A stretch of 64,000 bases of DNA from Olsenella profusa DSM 13989 (GCF_030811115.1 NZ_JAUSQK010000001.1:2170001-2234000); one strand, 5' to 3'; positions 50,560 through 60,324 are shown, numbered from the stretch's first letter. Notes: a model not told the origin generated them from the letters alone. Numbers and translations are program-made.

Positions 50560-51890
50560 TTCTAGCGAACGTCGCAACACCGAAGGCGACGGAAGGGGCT
50601 TTCGGTGGAATGGGTTTACGGCAACGTTCGCTACCAAACGCGCAACGAGATGTGCGCAGCTAGGAGGGCGCACTACTTGAAGCTTGTGCAATCTGGCATG
50701 AACTTCACGCAAGCGGCAAAAGCAGTTGGCGTATCCAAGCGAACCGGCAAGGTGTGGCGCAACGGGCGCGCGAGGGCCACCGGCCGCAACGAAGACCCCT
50801 CGGTGGACTGGTATCGTGGGGACATGGAAGAGCCGAGGAAGATCCACGACAGGTACCTGGGCCAGGACGAGCGGCTGCGGATAGCGGACATGCTCAAGCT
50901 GGGCGGGGCCATCACCGAGATGGCGGCGGCGCTGGGGAGAAGCAAGCCGACGATCAGCCGCGAGGTGCGGCGCAACGAGGACCCCATGTCGGGCGAGTAC
51001 ATGCCCTACCGCGCCCAGCAGCTATCCGCCGGGCGGCTGAAACGGCCGAAGCCGCGCAAGGTGCTCGAATACGCGCCGCTGCACGACTATATCCAGGAGA
51101 GGCTCGGCGAGCACTGGTCTCCCGAGCGGATCTCCCGGCGCCTGAAGCTCGACTTCCCCGATAATGAGCATATGAGGGCATGTCCGGAAACCATATACCA
51201 GGCAATCTACATCCAGGCGAAAGGCCAGCTCAAGCGCGACCTGGAGAAGAAGCTGCGCTCGGGGAGGACGAAGCGCAGGCCGCGCACCGCCCAAGACGGG
51301 CGCAAGGCGCGCTCCCGCGACCCGATGGCGATGATATCCGAGCGGCCCGCGGAGGTGGCCGACCGCGCCGTGCCGGGGCACTGGGAGGGCGACCTGATCG
51401 TGGGCGCCGGCAACAAGAGCGCCATCGGCACCCCCGTCGGGAGGACCAGCCGCGACACGATCCCGCTCCACCTGCCTGACGGTCACGATTCCGGGCAGGT
51501 GCGGCAGGCGGTGATAAGGAAGATGCAGCACCTTCCCAAGCTGATGCGCAACTCGCTCACCTGGGACCAGGGAAGCGAGCTGGCGCAGCACCTGAAGATC
51601 GGCGCGGCGCTGGGCCTGCAGGTGTACTTCTGCGATCCGCACTCCCCTTGGCAGCGGCCGACGGACGAGAACACCAACGGGCTATTACGGCAGTACTTCC
51701 CCAAGGGGACGGACTTGAGCATCTACCCGGAGGAATACCTGGACGCGGTGGCGGAGGAGCTGAACGACAGGCCCAGGAAGGTGCTCGGCTGGAAGAAGCC
51801 GAGCGAGGTGTTCCTGGAGCTGATAGAGGAGTCGATCGCAGCATGATGAAGGCAGCTGGTTACTAGCAGGTGTTGCAACCACCGCTAGAA
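50560..51890 (+). mobile_element. IS30-family element
   Basis: The ends share TTCTAGCG and GCAACACC in inverted orientation (50560-50581 and 51869-51890; 18 of 22 match), and GGCGG just outside may extend the repeat. The element is 1331 bases. No direct target repeat is seen, and both flanks are truncated genes, which points to a deletion or recombination event rather than a simple insertion. Confidence 0.82.
50605..51846 (+). CDS. IS30-family transposase
   Basis: A 413-residue transposase. The N-terminus has a helix-turn-helix (FTQAAKAVGVSKRTGKVW), then a second one with LGRSKPTISREVRRNE, and the DDE core is GHWEGDLIVG, LTWDQGSE and DENTNGLLRQYFPKGTD. The frame is open. The start is a GTG with GGAAGGGG upstream; an ATG 45 bases later is possible. 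It is probably functional. Confidence 0.9.
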   Translation: MEWVYGNVRYQTRNEMCAARRAHYLKLVQSGMNFTQAAKAVGVSKRTGKVWRNGRARATGRNEDPSVDWYRGDMEEPRKIHDRYLGQDERLRIADMLKLGGAITEMAAALGRSKPTISREVRRNEDPMSGEYMPYRAQQLSAGRLKRPKPRKVLEYAPLHDYIQERLGEHWSPERISRRLKLDFPDNEHMRACPETIYQAIYIQAKGQLKRDLEKKLRSGRTKRRPRTAQDGRKARSRDPMAMISERPAEVADRAVPGHWEGDLIVGAGNKSAIGTPVGRTSRDTIPLHLPDGHDSGQVRQAVIRKMQHLPKLMRNSLTWDQGSELAQHLKIGAALGLQVYFCDPHSPWQRPTDENTNGLLRQYFPKGTDLSIYPEEYLDAVAEELNDRPRKVLGWKKPSEVFLELIEESIAA

Positions 51891-52271
51891 TCCGCCAGTC
51901 CTGGCGAACGCCCGACCAAGCATGGCCTCATCTATGCGGCCACACCGGCAAGCGATATCGTATGTGGTCCCTGTCAGCTCGCCAGCGGCATTGGTGCACA
52001 GCTCTTCACCACGGGACGTGGCACCCCCTATGGTCTAGCACAGATTCCCGTCCTCAAGATTTGCTCCCGCAGCGAGGTCAAGCGTATGTGGCCGGACCTC
52101 ATCGACATAGACGCAGGGCCCATCTCGAGCGGAGAGCGCTCCATCCAGGCCATTGGTAGCGAACTCTTCACGCTACTCATCGATGTCGTCAGCGGTAGGA
52201 GACGGTCATATGCCGAGGAACACGGACTCGTCAATGATTTGTGCGTCTTCAATCCGGCACCTATCACGTAA
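51891..52271 (+). pseudogene. UxaA/GarD-family hydro-lyase, C-terminal fragment cut by IS30
   Basis: The frame emerging from the IS30 right end encodes GAQLFTTGRGTPYG and later DIDAGPISSGERSIQAIGSE, the C-terminal pattern of altronate/galactarate dehydratase. About 125 residues remain out of some 490, with the catalytic part lost. It is transcribed away from the IS, the mirror image of the aldo/keto reductase fragment on the other side. Confidence 0.8.
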
Positions 52272-52312
52272 GAGTCACGTATGCCAAGTAACCGCAACAG
52301 ATAGGAGAACTT

Positions 52313-52744
52313 ATGGTACGTTACGCCACCCTCTCTGATCTCACCGTCTCATACGAGCTCATTGGAACGACCATCGCAGGTGGAGACACGCTCAACAAGG
52401 GCATGTTTGCGCGAACCTTTGTTGATCAGCTCAACGAGGAGCGTCACAAGCTGGGTGTCTTCGAGACGGAGGATGGGGAGGTCGTCGGCTTCGTCGGCAT
52501 CAACTGCACCTGGCAACTCCACGATGGCGTGCGTGTAGCTGAAGTCACAGAGCTTACCGTGGCGGAAGGCTATCGTGATGGTGACATTCGCTTCCAGCTC
52601 CTCGAATGGGCAACGGAGGTCGCTTGCGAGGCGGGTTGCGAACGGATGATTCTCTCGAGCCGGCTTGGTCACGATGAGAGTCATGGATTCTATGAGACCT
52701 ATGGGTTCACCAAGACACACTATCGCTTCGACAAGGACATCTGA
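52313..52744 (+). CDS. GNAT-family N-acetyltransferase
   Basis: A 143-residue acetyltransferase. LGVFETEDGEVVGFVGI and VAEVTELTVAEGYRDGD mark the central sheet, and HGFYETYGFTKTHYRFDK is the C-terminal end. The acetyl-CoA loop is degenerate (YRDGDI rather than RGxGIG), so activity is uncertain. AGGAG precedes the ATG. Substrate is unknown. Confidence 0.75.
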   Translation: MVRYATLSDLTVSYELIGTTIAGGDTLNKGMFARTFVDQLNEERHKLGVFETEDGEVVGFVGINCTWQLHDGVRVAEVTELTVAEGYRDGDIRFQLLEWATEVACEAGCERMILSSRLGHDESHGFYETYGFTKTHYRFDKDI

Positions 52745-52825
52745 TCATACGCGACGCCCTTTCCTGAGCCAGACGTCCCATCCCGTATTGAGGTGAGCAT
52801 CCGTGGTCTGACATCAGGAGGGCGG

Positions 52826-53848
52826 CTACAGGACCATGTCCCGGCACACCTCGGCGACGTTGAGCGCACCGCACATGCGCATGGCGTCCTCGAGTTCGTC
52901 CCTGAGCTGTGTGAGATAGGCCATGACGCCCGCGGCGCCCGCACCATACACGCAGACCACGAACGGGCGGCACACCAACGTGGCACTGGCACCGAGCGCG
53001 AGGGCACGGAACACGTCGATACCCGTGCGAATGCCACCATCCACCAGCACGTCGCACGCCCCGCCCACGGCGTCCACCACCGCAGGGAGCACCTCTGCCG
53101 TCGCGGGCACGCCATCGAGGACCCGGCCGCCATGGTTGGAGACCACGATCGCATCGGCACCGGCCTCGAGGGCCTTCTCCGCGCCACGGGAGCTCAGGAT
53201 GCCCTTGAGCACGAACGGCACGCGTGCCTCATGGCATTGGGCGGCAACCTCTTTGAGCTCGGCCACGCTCTTGGGGCCCGCAGGCGGCTCGAAGTCCCTC
53301 AGGAAGGGAAGTCCGGCACCGTCGATGTCCATGGCGATCGCACGGGGGTGCGACGAGAGCGAGAGGGCCACCTTCTCGTGGAGCATGCCCATCGGCCACG
53401 GCTTGATGGTGATGATGCCCGCACCACCCAGGGAGCCGATGATCTCGGTGGCCTTCTCCACTATCTGGGGGCGTATGCCATCCCCCGTCCAGGCAACGGT
53501 GCCCGCCTGGGCCGCCGCCTCGAGCACGCAGGTGTTGTACTCGACATCGGTGAGCTTGTCCCCGTAGTGGCGCTGCACGTCGCCGACCGGGGCGATCATG
53601 ACGGGAAGGGTCAGCGTGCGTCCGAAGAGCGAGGTCTCTGTGGAGGGTTGGCCGCCCTCGTAGATGGTGTCCATGAGCAGCCGATGGCCTTCCCACGCGA
53701 CGCGATTGCGCACGGCGACGGTCCCAGAGCCCTTGGCCCCGGGACCCGGCACATGGGCGCCACAGGCCCTGCCATCGCAATCTGGGCAGGCCTTGCACCA
53801 AGGCCCCATCGAACCCCGTGCCTCGGCAGCGATATCCGCGTAGCTCAT
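52826..53848 (-). CDS. FMN-dependent alpha-hydroxyacid oxidase family protein
   Basis: A 340-residue TIM-barrel flavoprotein of the lactate oxidase/glycolate oxidase type. The C-terminal SNHGGRVLDGVPAT and LVDGGIRTGIDVFRALALGA bind FMN and hold the catalytic histidine. The N-terminus has an unusual CKACPDCDGRACG with four cysteines, probably a metal or Fe-S site. GGGGAGAGG precedes the ATG at 53848, ruling out a longer frame. Substrate is unknown; an anaerobe may use it as a dehydrogenase. Confidence 0.8.
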   Translation of the reverse strand: MSYADIAAEARGSMGPWCKACPDCDGRACGAHVPGPGAKGSGTVAVRNRVAWEGHRLLMDTIYEGGQPSTETSLFGRTLTLPVMIAPVGDVQRHYGDKLTDVEYNTCVLEAAAQAGTVAWTGDGIRPQIVEKATEIIGSLGGAGIITIKPWPMGMLHEKVALSLSSHPRAIAMDIDGAGLPFLRDFEPPAGPKSVAELKEVAAQCHEARVPFVLKGILSSRGAEKALEAGADAIVVSNHGGRVLDGVPATAEVLPAVVDAVGGACDVLVDGGIRTGIDVFRALALGASATLVCRPFVVCVYGAGAAGVMAYLTQLRDELEDAMRMCGALNVAEVCRDMVL

Positions 53849-53896
53849 GACCTCTCCCCAACCTGAATCCCGTGCCATGCCCCCTGGCACGATGGC

Positions 53897-55606
53897 CTAC
53901 ACGCGCTCCGAGAGCACCCGTAACGTCAGTAGCTTGCAGACGTCCTCGACGGCAACCTCGCTGCGCTCGCCCGTCGCACGCACCTTGAGTTCCACCTTGC
54001 CGTCCCGGGCGGAGCGCTTGCCGCATATAACCTGGTATGGGAAGCCCATGAGGTCGGCATCGTTGAACTTGACGCCTGGGCGCTCCTTGCGGTCGTCCAG
54101 GACGACCTCGACGCCGGCCTGGGCAAGACCGTCGGCCACGCGCCGGGCAAGGGGCCACACCAGGTCGTCCCTGGTGTCCAGGGGAATGACCTCCACCTCG
54201 TAGGGCGCGACGCAGACGGGCCAGGCGATACCCTGCTCGTCATGATGCTGCTCGACGACGGCCGCGAGCGTGCGCGAGACGCCGATGCCATAGCATCCCA
54301 TGAGGAGGGGGACCTCCTTGCCGCTCTCGTCGGCGAAGGTGGCACCCATGGCCTGTGAGTACTTGGTACCCAGCTGGAACACCTGCCCGCACTCGATGCC
54401 GCGGGCGCCCTCGAGCGGCGTGCCGCAGACGGGACAGAGGTCACCCGGCTGGGCGGCAATCACATCGACCCAGGCGTCGTCCGCGATGGAGAAGTCCCGC
54501 CCGAGCTTGGCATGAGCGAAGTGGAAGTCCCGCTCGTTGGCACCGACGAGCCACCACTGCGACCGCTGGAGCGAACGGTCGGCGCAGGCGCGCACCCCCT
54601 CGGGCAGGCCCACCGGACCCATGAACCCCTTGACGAGACCGTGCTCCTCGAGCTCCTCCCCACTCATCAGGTGATATGCCCCAAAGGCATGCTCCGCCTT
54701 GACGTCGTTCATCTCGTGGTCACCAGGGATGAAGGCAACCGTGGGCCTACCATCGCCATCGATGAGGGCCAGCGCCTTGCGCGTGCCGCTCTCGGGGACA
54801 CCCAGCAGGCGCGACACGTCGGCGATGCTGCCCGCACCGGGCGTGGGAACCTTCTCGAGCGTGCCCTCCTCCCCCTCAAAGAGGGGTGCCACCACCGTCG
54901 CGGCCTCCGTGTCCGCCGCAAAGCCGCAGTCGTCGCAGTAGACGAGCTCGGCCTCGCCCTCCTTGGCGAGCGCCATGAACTCGACGGACGTGTCACCGCC
55001 AATCTGGCCGGAGTCGGCCACCACCCGCAGGCAGCACAGGGCGCAGCGCTCGAAGATGCGCGCGTAGGCGGCCTTCTCTGCATCGTAGCACTGCTGCAGG
55101 CTCTCCTTGGTCGCGCTGAAGGAGTAGGCGTCCTTCATGATGAACTCGCGGCCGCGCATGAGGCCAAAGCGGGGGCGCAACTCGTCGCGGAACTTGTCCT
55201 GGATGTGGTAGAGCGTCACGGGCAGCTGCTTGTAGGAGCGCAGCTCTCCCCGCACGAGGTCGGTGTAGGTCTCCTCGTGGGTGGGACCAAGGGCATACTC
55301 GTGCCCGTGGCGGTCCCGGATACGCATGAGCTCGGGACCATAGGCATCCCAGCGGCCACTCTGGTGCCACAGCTCGGCGTCCGTGAGGATGGGCGTGAGC
55401 ATCTCCTGGGCGCCGATGCCCTCCATCTCGTCACGGATGATGGCCTCGATCTTCAGGAGCGAACGCCATGCGAGCGGGAGGTAGCTGTAGAGGCCGGACG
55501 CCTCCTTGCGGATCATGCCCGCACGTAGCAGCAGCCTGTGGCTGGCCACCTCCGCGTCGGCGGGATCCTCCTTGAGCGTGGGGGCATAGAGCTTGGACAT
55601 CCTCAT
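53897..55606 (-). CDS. proS: Prolyl-tRNA synthetase, bacterial type with editing domain
   Basis: A 569-residue class II synthetase. Motif 2 is in FRDELRPRFGLMRGREFIMKDAYSF-type sequence (residues about 140-160) and motif 3 is GCYGIGVSRTLAAVVEQ. Between them lies the insertion domain (about 220-400) that hydrolyses mischarged Ala-tRNA-Pro. The anticodon-binding domain closes the protein. The start at 55606 (MRMSKLYAPTLKED) is preferred to longer frames; an ATG two codons later is also possible. Confidence 0.94.
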   Translation of the reverse strand: MRMSKLYAPTLKEDPADAEVASHRLLLRAGMIRKEASGLYSYLPLAWRSLLKIEAIIRDEMEGIGAQEMLTPILTDAELWHQSGRWDAYGPELMRIRDRHGHEYALGPTHEETYTDLVRGELRSYKQLPVTLYHIQDKFRDELRPRFGLMRGREFIMKDAYSFSATKESLQQCYDAEKAAYARIFERCALCCLRVVADSGQIGGDTSVEFMALAKEGEAELVYCDDCGFAADTEAATVVAPLFEGEEGTLEKVPTPGAGSIADVSRLLGVPESGTRKALALIDGDGRPTVAFIPGDHEMNDVKAEHAFGAYHLMSGEELEEHGLVKGFMGPVGLPEGVRACADRSLQRSQWWLVGANERDFHFAHAKLGRDFSIADDAWVDVIAAQPGDLCPVCGTPLEGARGIECGQVFQLGTKYSQAMGATFADESGKEVPLLMGCYGIGVSRTLAAVVEQHHDEQGIAWPVCVAPYEVEVIPLDTRDDLVWPLARRVADGLAQAGVEVVLDDRKERPGVKFNDADLMGFPYQVICGKRSARDGKVELKVRATGERSEVAVEDVCKLLTLRVLSERV

Positions 55607-55678
55607 ACAGCTTCTCACGAATGGCTCCTCGTGTCGTCGTTCCTGGTTCCGGTGGGGATGGTACACCCCCAGGGCACG

Positions 55679-56758
55679 TCACACCCGCCTGGCGACCTCC
55701 TCCATGAGCGCATCCACGATGCGGTCCTCGGGCACGTTCCGTATCCTGCGGCCGTTCTCGAACAGCACGCCCTGGCCCCTGCCGCACGCGATGCCCAGGT
55801 CGGCGTCGCGTGCCTCGCCCGGCCCGTTGACCACACAGCCCATGACCGCCACCGAGAGCGGGGCATCCACCTCGGACAGGCGCCGCTGAACCTCCTGGGC
55901 AATGCCTATGAGATCCACCTGGCACCTACCGCAGGTGGGACAGCTCACGAGCTCCGGATGCAGGCGACGCATGCCCAGGGCGCCCAGGAGATCCCAGGCG
56001 ACGCGCACCTCCTCCACCGGATCCGCCGTGAGCGAGAGCCGCATGGTGTCGCCGATGCCCTCCTCGAGCAGGATGCCCACAGCGGTGGCATTCTTGACCG
56101 TCCCCTGGCGGAGGGTCCCCGCCTCGGTGACGCCCACGTGCAGGGGTACCTGCGGGAGCTCGCACGCGAGGCGCCGGTAGGTCTCGAGCGTCACCGGCAC
56201 GGAGTGCGCCTTGGCGGAGAGCACCACGTCATCGAAGCCGCGCACGTCGAAGTGGGCAACGAACGAGAGCGCCGAGGCGACGAGCTTCTCGGGAAGGGTG
56301 AGGTCCTCGCGATCGGCAACCGCGGGATCGAGCGAGCCGGCGTTCACGCCGATGCGAATGGGGATGCCGACCTCCCCGGCCGCCTCGATGATGGCATCCA
56401 CGCGCTCGAAGGAGCCGACATTACCGGGGTTGATGCGCAGCGCCGCGGCACCACGCCTGGACGCCTCGATGGCAAGCTTGTAATCGAAGTGAATGTCCGC
56501 AACCACGGGCAGGGGGCTCTCGGCACAGATGGCCTCGAAGCCGTCCAGCTCGTGGAAGCTGGGGATGGCCACCCGTATGATCTCGCAGCCCTCGCTGGCC
56601 AGGCCACGAATCTGCTTGAGCGTCGTTGCCGGATCCGACGTCTTCGTGGTGCACATGGACTGCACCGAGACGGGGGCGCCGCCCCCCACGGGCACCGTCC
56701 CCACCTGCAGTCGATGCGTACGGTCGCGCGCCGGCCGCTGCCGTTCACCTGCCTGCAT
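55679..56758 (-). CDS. ispG: HMB-PP synthase (IspG/GcpE)
   Basis: Fe-S enzyme of the MEP pathway that opens MEcPP to HMBPP. PVSVQSMCTTKTSD opens the TIM-barrel part and the cluster cysteines lie in SCPTCGRC and MGCVVNGPGEA near residues 266-309. AGGAG precedes the ATG at 56758. It lies 10 bases from rseP, and it belongs with dxr and cdsA in one block. Confidence 0.95.
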   Translation of the reverse strand: MQAGERQRPARDRTHRLQVGTVPVGGGAPVSVQSMCTTKTSDPATTLKQIRGLASEGCEIIRVAIPSFHELDGFEAICAESPLPVVADIHFDYKLAIEASRRGAAALRINPGNVGSFERVDAIIEAAGEVGIPIRIGVNAGSLDPAVADREDLTLPEKLVASALSFVAHFDVRGFDDVVLSAKAHSVPVTLETYRRLACELPQVPLHVGVTEAGTLRQGTVKNATAVGILLEEGIGDTMRLSLTADPVEEVRVAWDLLGALGMRRLHPELVSCPTCGRCQVDLIGIAQEVQRRLSEVDAPLSVAVMGCVVNGPGEARDADLGIACGRGQGVLFENGRRIRNVPEDRIVDALMEEVARRV

Positions 56759-56768
56759 GGCACCGCTC

Positions 56769-58157
56769 CTATCTGGCAAGCATCCCCAGGATGTCGTTCC
56801 TGAGGGCATAGACGAAGATGACCACAAAGAAGGCGAGGCCCACGTAGCTCACATACCGTTGGGCGCGCACGGAGAGGGGTCGCCTGATGACGGCCTGGAC
56901 GACCTCGATGAGGACCTTCCCACCATCGAGGGGGGGAATGGGCAGGAGGTTCATGAATCCGAGCGACATGGAGACGGCCGCCACGAAGAGGAGCAGCGTG
57001 TTGATGCCCTCGGAGGCGGCCTCGCTTGCCATGGCCGAGATGCCTATGACGGACGAGGCGCCCTGCAGTGTCTCCATGGTGTGCTGGGGCATGATGAGAC
57101 GCACGGCAAAGTCCGCGACCATCTGGCCATACCGGACGGCATAGCCAGCCGATTCCACCAGGCCCAGCTGCCGATGGCCCACGCTGGCGTCGATGCCCAG
57201 CTTGTCCCACACCCCATCGGCGGGAACGTCGATGGTGAGGGTCCTCTCGACGCCATCCTGTCCCACGGCCACGACCTCGAAGTCGCGCCCCTGCGACCGT
57301 ACCGCACCGAGGGCCTCCGTCAGGCTGCTCCAGCTATCGACATCCGTGCCATCAATGCGCCTGATGGTGTCCCCCGCCTTGAGGCCCGCGGCATCGGCGA
57401 GGCTCCCGGCCTCCACGCCGCCAAGCGTGTTGGTGTCCAGAATCGTGTCGACGCCCACGGTGGAGAGGCTGACCGTCACGATGAGGAAGGCCACCACGAT
57501 GTTGACGAGCGGTCCGGCAAGCAGGGTGATCACACGCCTGAGAAAGCCCTTGCCCAGATAGGTCTGGCTGCGCTCATGGGCGAGGAAGGCCTCGGCATCG
57601 CCCTCGATGGGGCGCGGCTCCCCCGCCGCCGTGCTGCCCGGACGCGAGAAGTCATGGCCGCGGTCATACTCCGTGAGCAGGCGGTCGTCACGTGCGAGCG
57701 TCTCGAAGGCCTCGGGATAGGTCGCCTGCCCCTCGTACTCCCCCTTATCGGGATTATAGTAGGGCCTGATGGACGCCCAATCGGACAGCGTGGCCAGAAG
57801 GTCGAGCGCGTCGTCCACGCTCACGTCCAGGGTGGCGGCCACATCGGATGCACCCACGCGACCACGGCGTTGCACCAGGGCCAGGCAGGCCGCCAGCTTG
57901 TCGGACCGTGTGCCCTCCATGCCGCAGATGCGGGTATAGCCGCCCAGGAGGATGGGTGTGACGCCAAAGCGCGTGCCCCTGCCCTTGGACTTCCAGGACA
58001 CGTTGTGCCTGAAGGGCATGCCCAGAAAGAACTCGGTCACACGCATGCCGCAGGCGCGGGCAGAGAGGTAGTGGCCACCCTCATGCACGAACACGAGCAC
58101 CGAGAGAACCACGATGCCCCAGAACAAGGCAGCAAGGACGGGGGCGAGCGCACTCAT
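56769..58157 (-). CDS. rseP: Site-2 protease RseP-like (M50) with inserted domain
   Basis: A 462-residue intramembrane zinc protease. HEGGH (residues 25-29) and NLLPIPPLDGGKV hold the zinc ligands, and a PDZ domain lies at about residues 230-330. Between the first helix and the next there is a large insertion (about residues 75-185) with a winged-helix-like piece (RSDKLAACLALVQRRGRVG), longer than in E. coli RseP. The ATG at 58157 with GAGGTG upstream overlaps the dxr stop by ATGA. Its substrate is not known here. Confidence 0.85.
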   Translation of the reverse strand: MSALAPVLAALFWGIVVLSVLVFVHEGGHYLSARACGMRVTEFFLGMPFRHNVSWKSKGRGTRFGVTPILLGGYTRICGMEGTRSDKLAACLALVQRRGRVGASDVAATLDVSVDDALDLLATLSDWASIRPYYNPDKGEYEGQATYPEAFETLARDDRLLTEYDRGHDFSRPGSTAAGEPRPIEGDAEAFLAHERSQTYLGKGFLRRVITLLAGPLVNIVVAFLIVTVSLSTVGVDTILDTNTLGGVEAGSLADAAGLKAGDTIRRIDGTDVDSWSSLTEALGAVRSQGRDFEVVAVGQDGVERTLTIDVPADGVWDKLGIDASVGHRQLGLVESAGYAVRYGQMVADFAVRLIMPQHTMETLQGASSVIGISAMASEAASEGINTLLLFVAAVSMSLGFMNLLPIPPLDGGKVLIEVVQAVIRRPLSVRAQRYVSYVGLAFFVVIFVYALRNDILGMLAR

Positions 58158-59353
58158 CGCACACACCTCGAGAGGAAGCGGCCTGCCAGCTCACGACTGC
58201 GCATATCGATGTCGACGAGCTGGCCGAGGGACTCGACCGGCACGACCTCGCTGCGCTCCATGACGTGGGCGACGCAGGCCTCGATGTCGAGAAAGCCGCA
58301 GCGGTTCTCACGGAACGCCCTGTTGGCGACCTCGTTGGCCGCGCTCATCGCACACGGTAGCGTGCCGCCCCTCCTGCCTGCCTCCCGGGCGAGGGCCAGA
58401 CATCCGAACGTCTCCTCATCCGGCGCCTCGAAGACGAGGTCGGAGACCGTACGCCAGTCCACACGGGGGGCGGGCGGCTCCCAGCGTTCGGGATAGCTGA
58501 ACGCGTACTGGATGGGCAGGCGCATGTCGGAGGGACCAAGCTGGGCCTTCACGGAACCGTCGGCGAACTCGACCATGGAGTGGATGTGGCTCTGGGGGTG
58601 CACGAGCACGGTGACGTCATCGATGCCCACGTCAAAGAGCTGGGAGGCCTCAAGGACCTCGAGCCCCTTGTTCATGAGCGTCGCGGAGTCGATGGTGATC
58701 TTGGGACCCATCCGCCAGGTGGGGTGCCGGAGCGCGTCGGTCGCCGTCACCCTGGCGAGCTGCTCGCGCGTCATACCCCTGAACGGACCACCCGAGCAGG
58801 TGAGCCAGATGGCATGGGGCGCACGGCGCTGTTCCCCCACCAGACACTGGTAGATGGCACTGTGCTCGGAGTCAACGGGGATGAGGCGCCCCGGCCGCGC
58901 CAAGGGCATGAGCAGGTCGCCGCCCACGACGATGGATTCCTTGTTGGCATAGGTCACCACCTTGTCCGCCCTGAGGGCGGCAAAGCCCGCCTCGATGCCG
59001 GCAAAGCCCACCACGGCATTGAGCACGCAGTCCACGTCATCCAGACGCACGAGATCCGTGAGCGCCTCATGCCCAAAGCTGCAGCTGCACCCTGTGGGGA
59101 GCTCGGAGAGGATGGGGTCGTCCCGATGTGCCCCGTCCGTGACGGCCACATGGGCCACGCCAAACTCGCGGGCCGCCCTCACGAGCATGTCCGTCGAGGC
59201 GTGCACCGAGAGCGCCACGACGCTCAGCCTGTCCGCATGCTGGCGGCAGACGTCCAGCGCCTGCGTGCCGATGGACCCCGAGGCGCCCAGCAGGGCCATG
59301 CGCAGTGGCCTCCTCCGTTCGGCACGAGGTGCCGTGTCTTCGAAGATCGTCAA
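58154..59353 (-). CDS. dxr: 1-deoxy-D-xylulose 5-phosphate reductoisomerase
   Basis: First committed enzyme of the MEP pathway. LLGASGSIGTQAL is the NADPH-binding loop; NKESIVVGGDLL and VDSEHSAI bind substrate and metal. The start is a TTG at 59353 with GGGAGG 6 bases upstream, overlapping cdsA by four bases; the longer frame to 59395 has no support. Length is 399 residues. Confidence 0.95.
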   Translation of the reverse strand: MTIFEDTAPRAERRRPLRMALLGASGSIGTQALDVCRQHADRLSVVALSVHASTDMLVRAAREFGVAHVAVTDGAHRDDPILSELPTGCSCSFGHEALTDLVRLDDVDCVLNAVVGFAGIEAGFAALRADKVVTYANKESIVVGGDLLMPLARPGRLIPVDSEHSAIYQCLVGEQRRAPHAIWLTCSGGPFRGMTREQLARVTATDALRHPTWRMGPKITIDSATLMNKGLEVLEASQLFDVGIDDVTVLVHPQSHIHSMVEFADGSVKAQLGPSDMRLPIQYAFSYPERWEPPAPRVDWRTVSDLVFEAPDEETFGCLALAREAGRRGGTLPCAMSAANEVANRAFRENRCGFLDIEACVAHVMERSEVVPVESLGQLVDIDMRSRELAGRFLSRCVR

Positions 59354-60324
59354 AGAATTCCTCCCAGATGGAGCATGAAGAATGCAACGGTACACCCAAA
59401 GAGCAGGGAGTCGGAACGGTCGAGCATGCCACCGTGCCCCGGCATGAAGTCACCGGAGTCCTTAAGCCCCACACCGCGTTTGATGCGCGACTCGAACAGG
59501 TCTCCCACCACGCCAAACAGGCCAACGGCGAAGCCCGAGGCCACGGCGAGGGGAAGCGACAGCGCAAAGGCGCCTGACGCCCACAGCACCACCCAGATGA
59601 GCATGCAGGCGGCCATACCGCCCACAAGACCCTCGATGCTCTTGTTGGGGGAGATCTTGGGGGCAAGCTTGTGCCTGCCGATGCGTGAGCCCACAAAGAA
59701 TGCCATCGCATCGTTTGCCCAGATGGAGACTATGACGCCGAAGGCAAGCAGCGCGCCCATGATGCTGCCCTTGTCATACATCCTGATGAGGACGATGGGC
59801 GAGAACATGAGCGAGGTGTAGAGCGGACCGAATACCGTGGTGCTCACGTCCCCGATGTTCGCGCGCGGCGTGACCACATACCACCCGGCAGCCGCTACCA
59901 ACAGGAGCAGCACGAGCACGAGCATGGCGAACAGCGACCTCGTGAGAGGCGCCAGGGCAAACAGCGCCGCCATGGACAGGCCCAAAGGCTCGTTTGCCAT
60001 ACGACCGGCGATGCGCGTCATGTGAAAGAACTCGGAACAGCACTGCCAGGCCATCGCCGTCACGAGCAGGGCCGTGGCCCAGCGCCCCAGGAAGAGGCAG
60101 GCAATGACCACGAGGGCGTAGATGGCACCAGATGCCACGCGCGTTATGAGCTTCTCCGTCCAGCCGCGCACGCGCTGCCCACGGAGACTGCCCTCACGGC
60201 GCGACTGCTCCTTGGCATCGCGCGCACGTTCGAGGCGGGCGATGCCCGCATCAAGACCACGAGGCCTCGCGGATGGCGAAGTCTCGTGGCCGTCCCCCGT
60301 CCCCTTATCGCCATGGGGTCTCAC
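59350..60324 (-). CDS. cdsA: Phosphatidate cytidylyltransferase
   Basis: Makes CDP-diacylglycerol, the head-group donor precursor used by PgsA. Several membrane helices and the signature GVVGDLFESRIKRGVGLKD followed by MPGHGGMLDRSD are present. The first 55 residues are charged and lie before the first helix. The GTG at 60324 overlaps the uppS stop (GTGA). The 324-residue length includes that tail. Confidence 0.92.
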   Translation of the reverse strand: MRPHGDKGTGDGHETSPSARPRGLDAGIARLERARDAKEQSRREGSLRGQRVRGWTEKLITRVASGAIYALVVIACLFLGRWATALLVTAMAWQCCSEFFHMTRIAGRMANEPLGLSMAALFALAPLTRSLFAMLVLVLLLLVAAAGWYVVTPRANIGDVSTTVFGPLYTSLMFSPIVLIRMYDKGSIMGALLAFGVIVSIWANDAMAFFVGSRIGRHKLAPKISPNKSIEGLVGGMAACMLIWVVLWASGAFALSLPLAVASGFAVGLFGVVGDLFESRIKRGVGLKDSGDFMPGHGGMLDRSDSLLFGCTVAFFMLHLGGIL

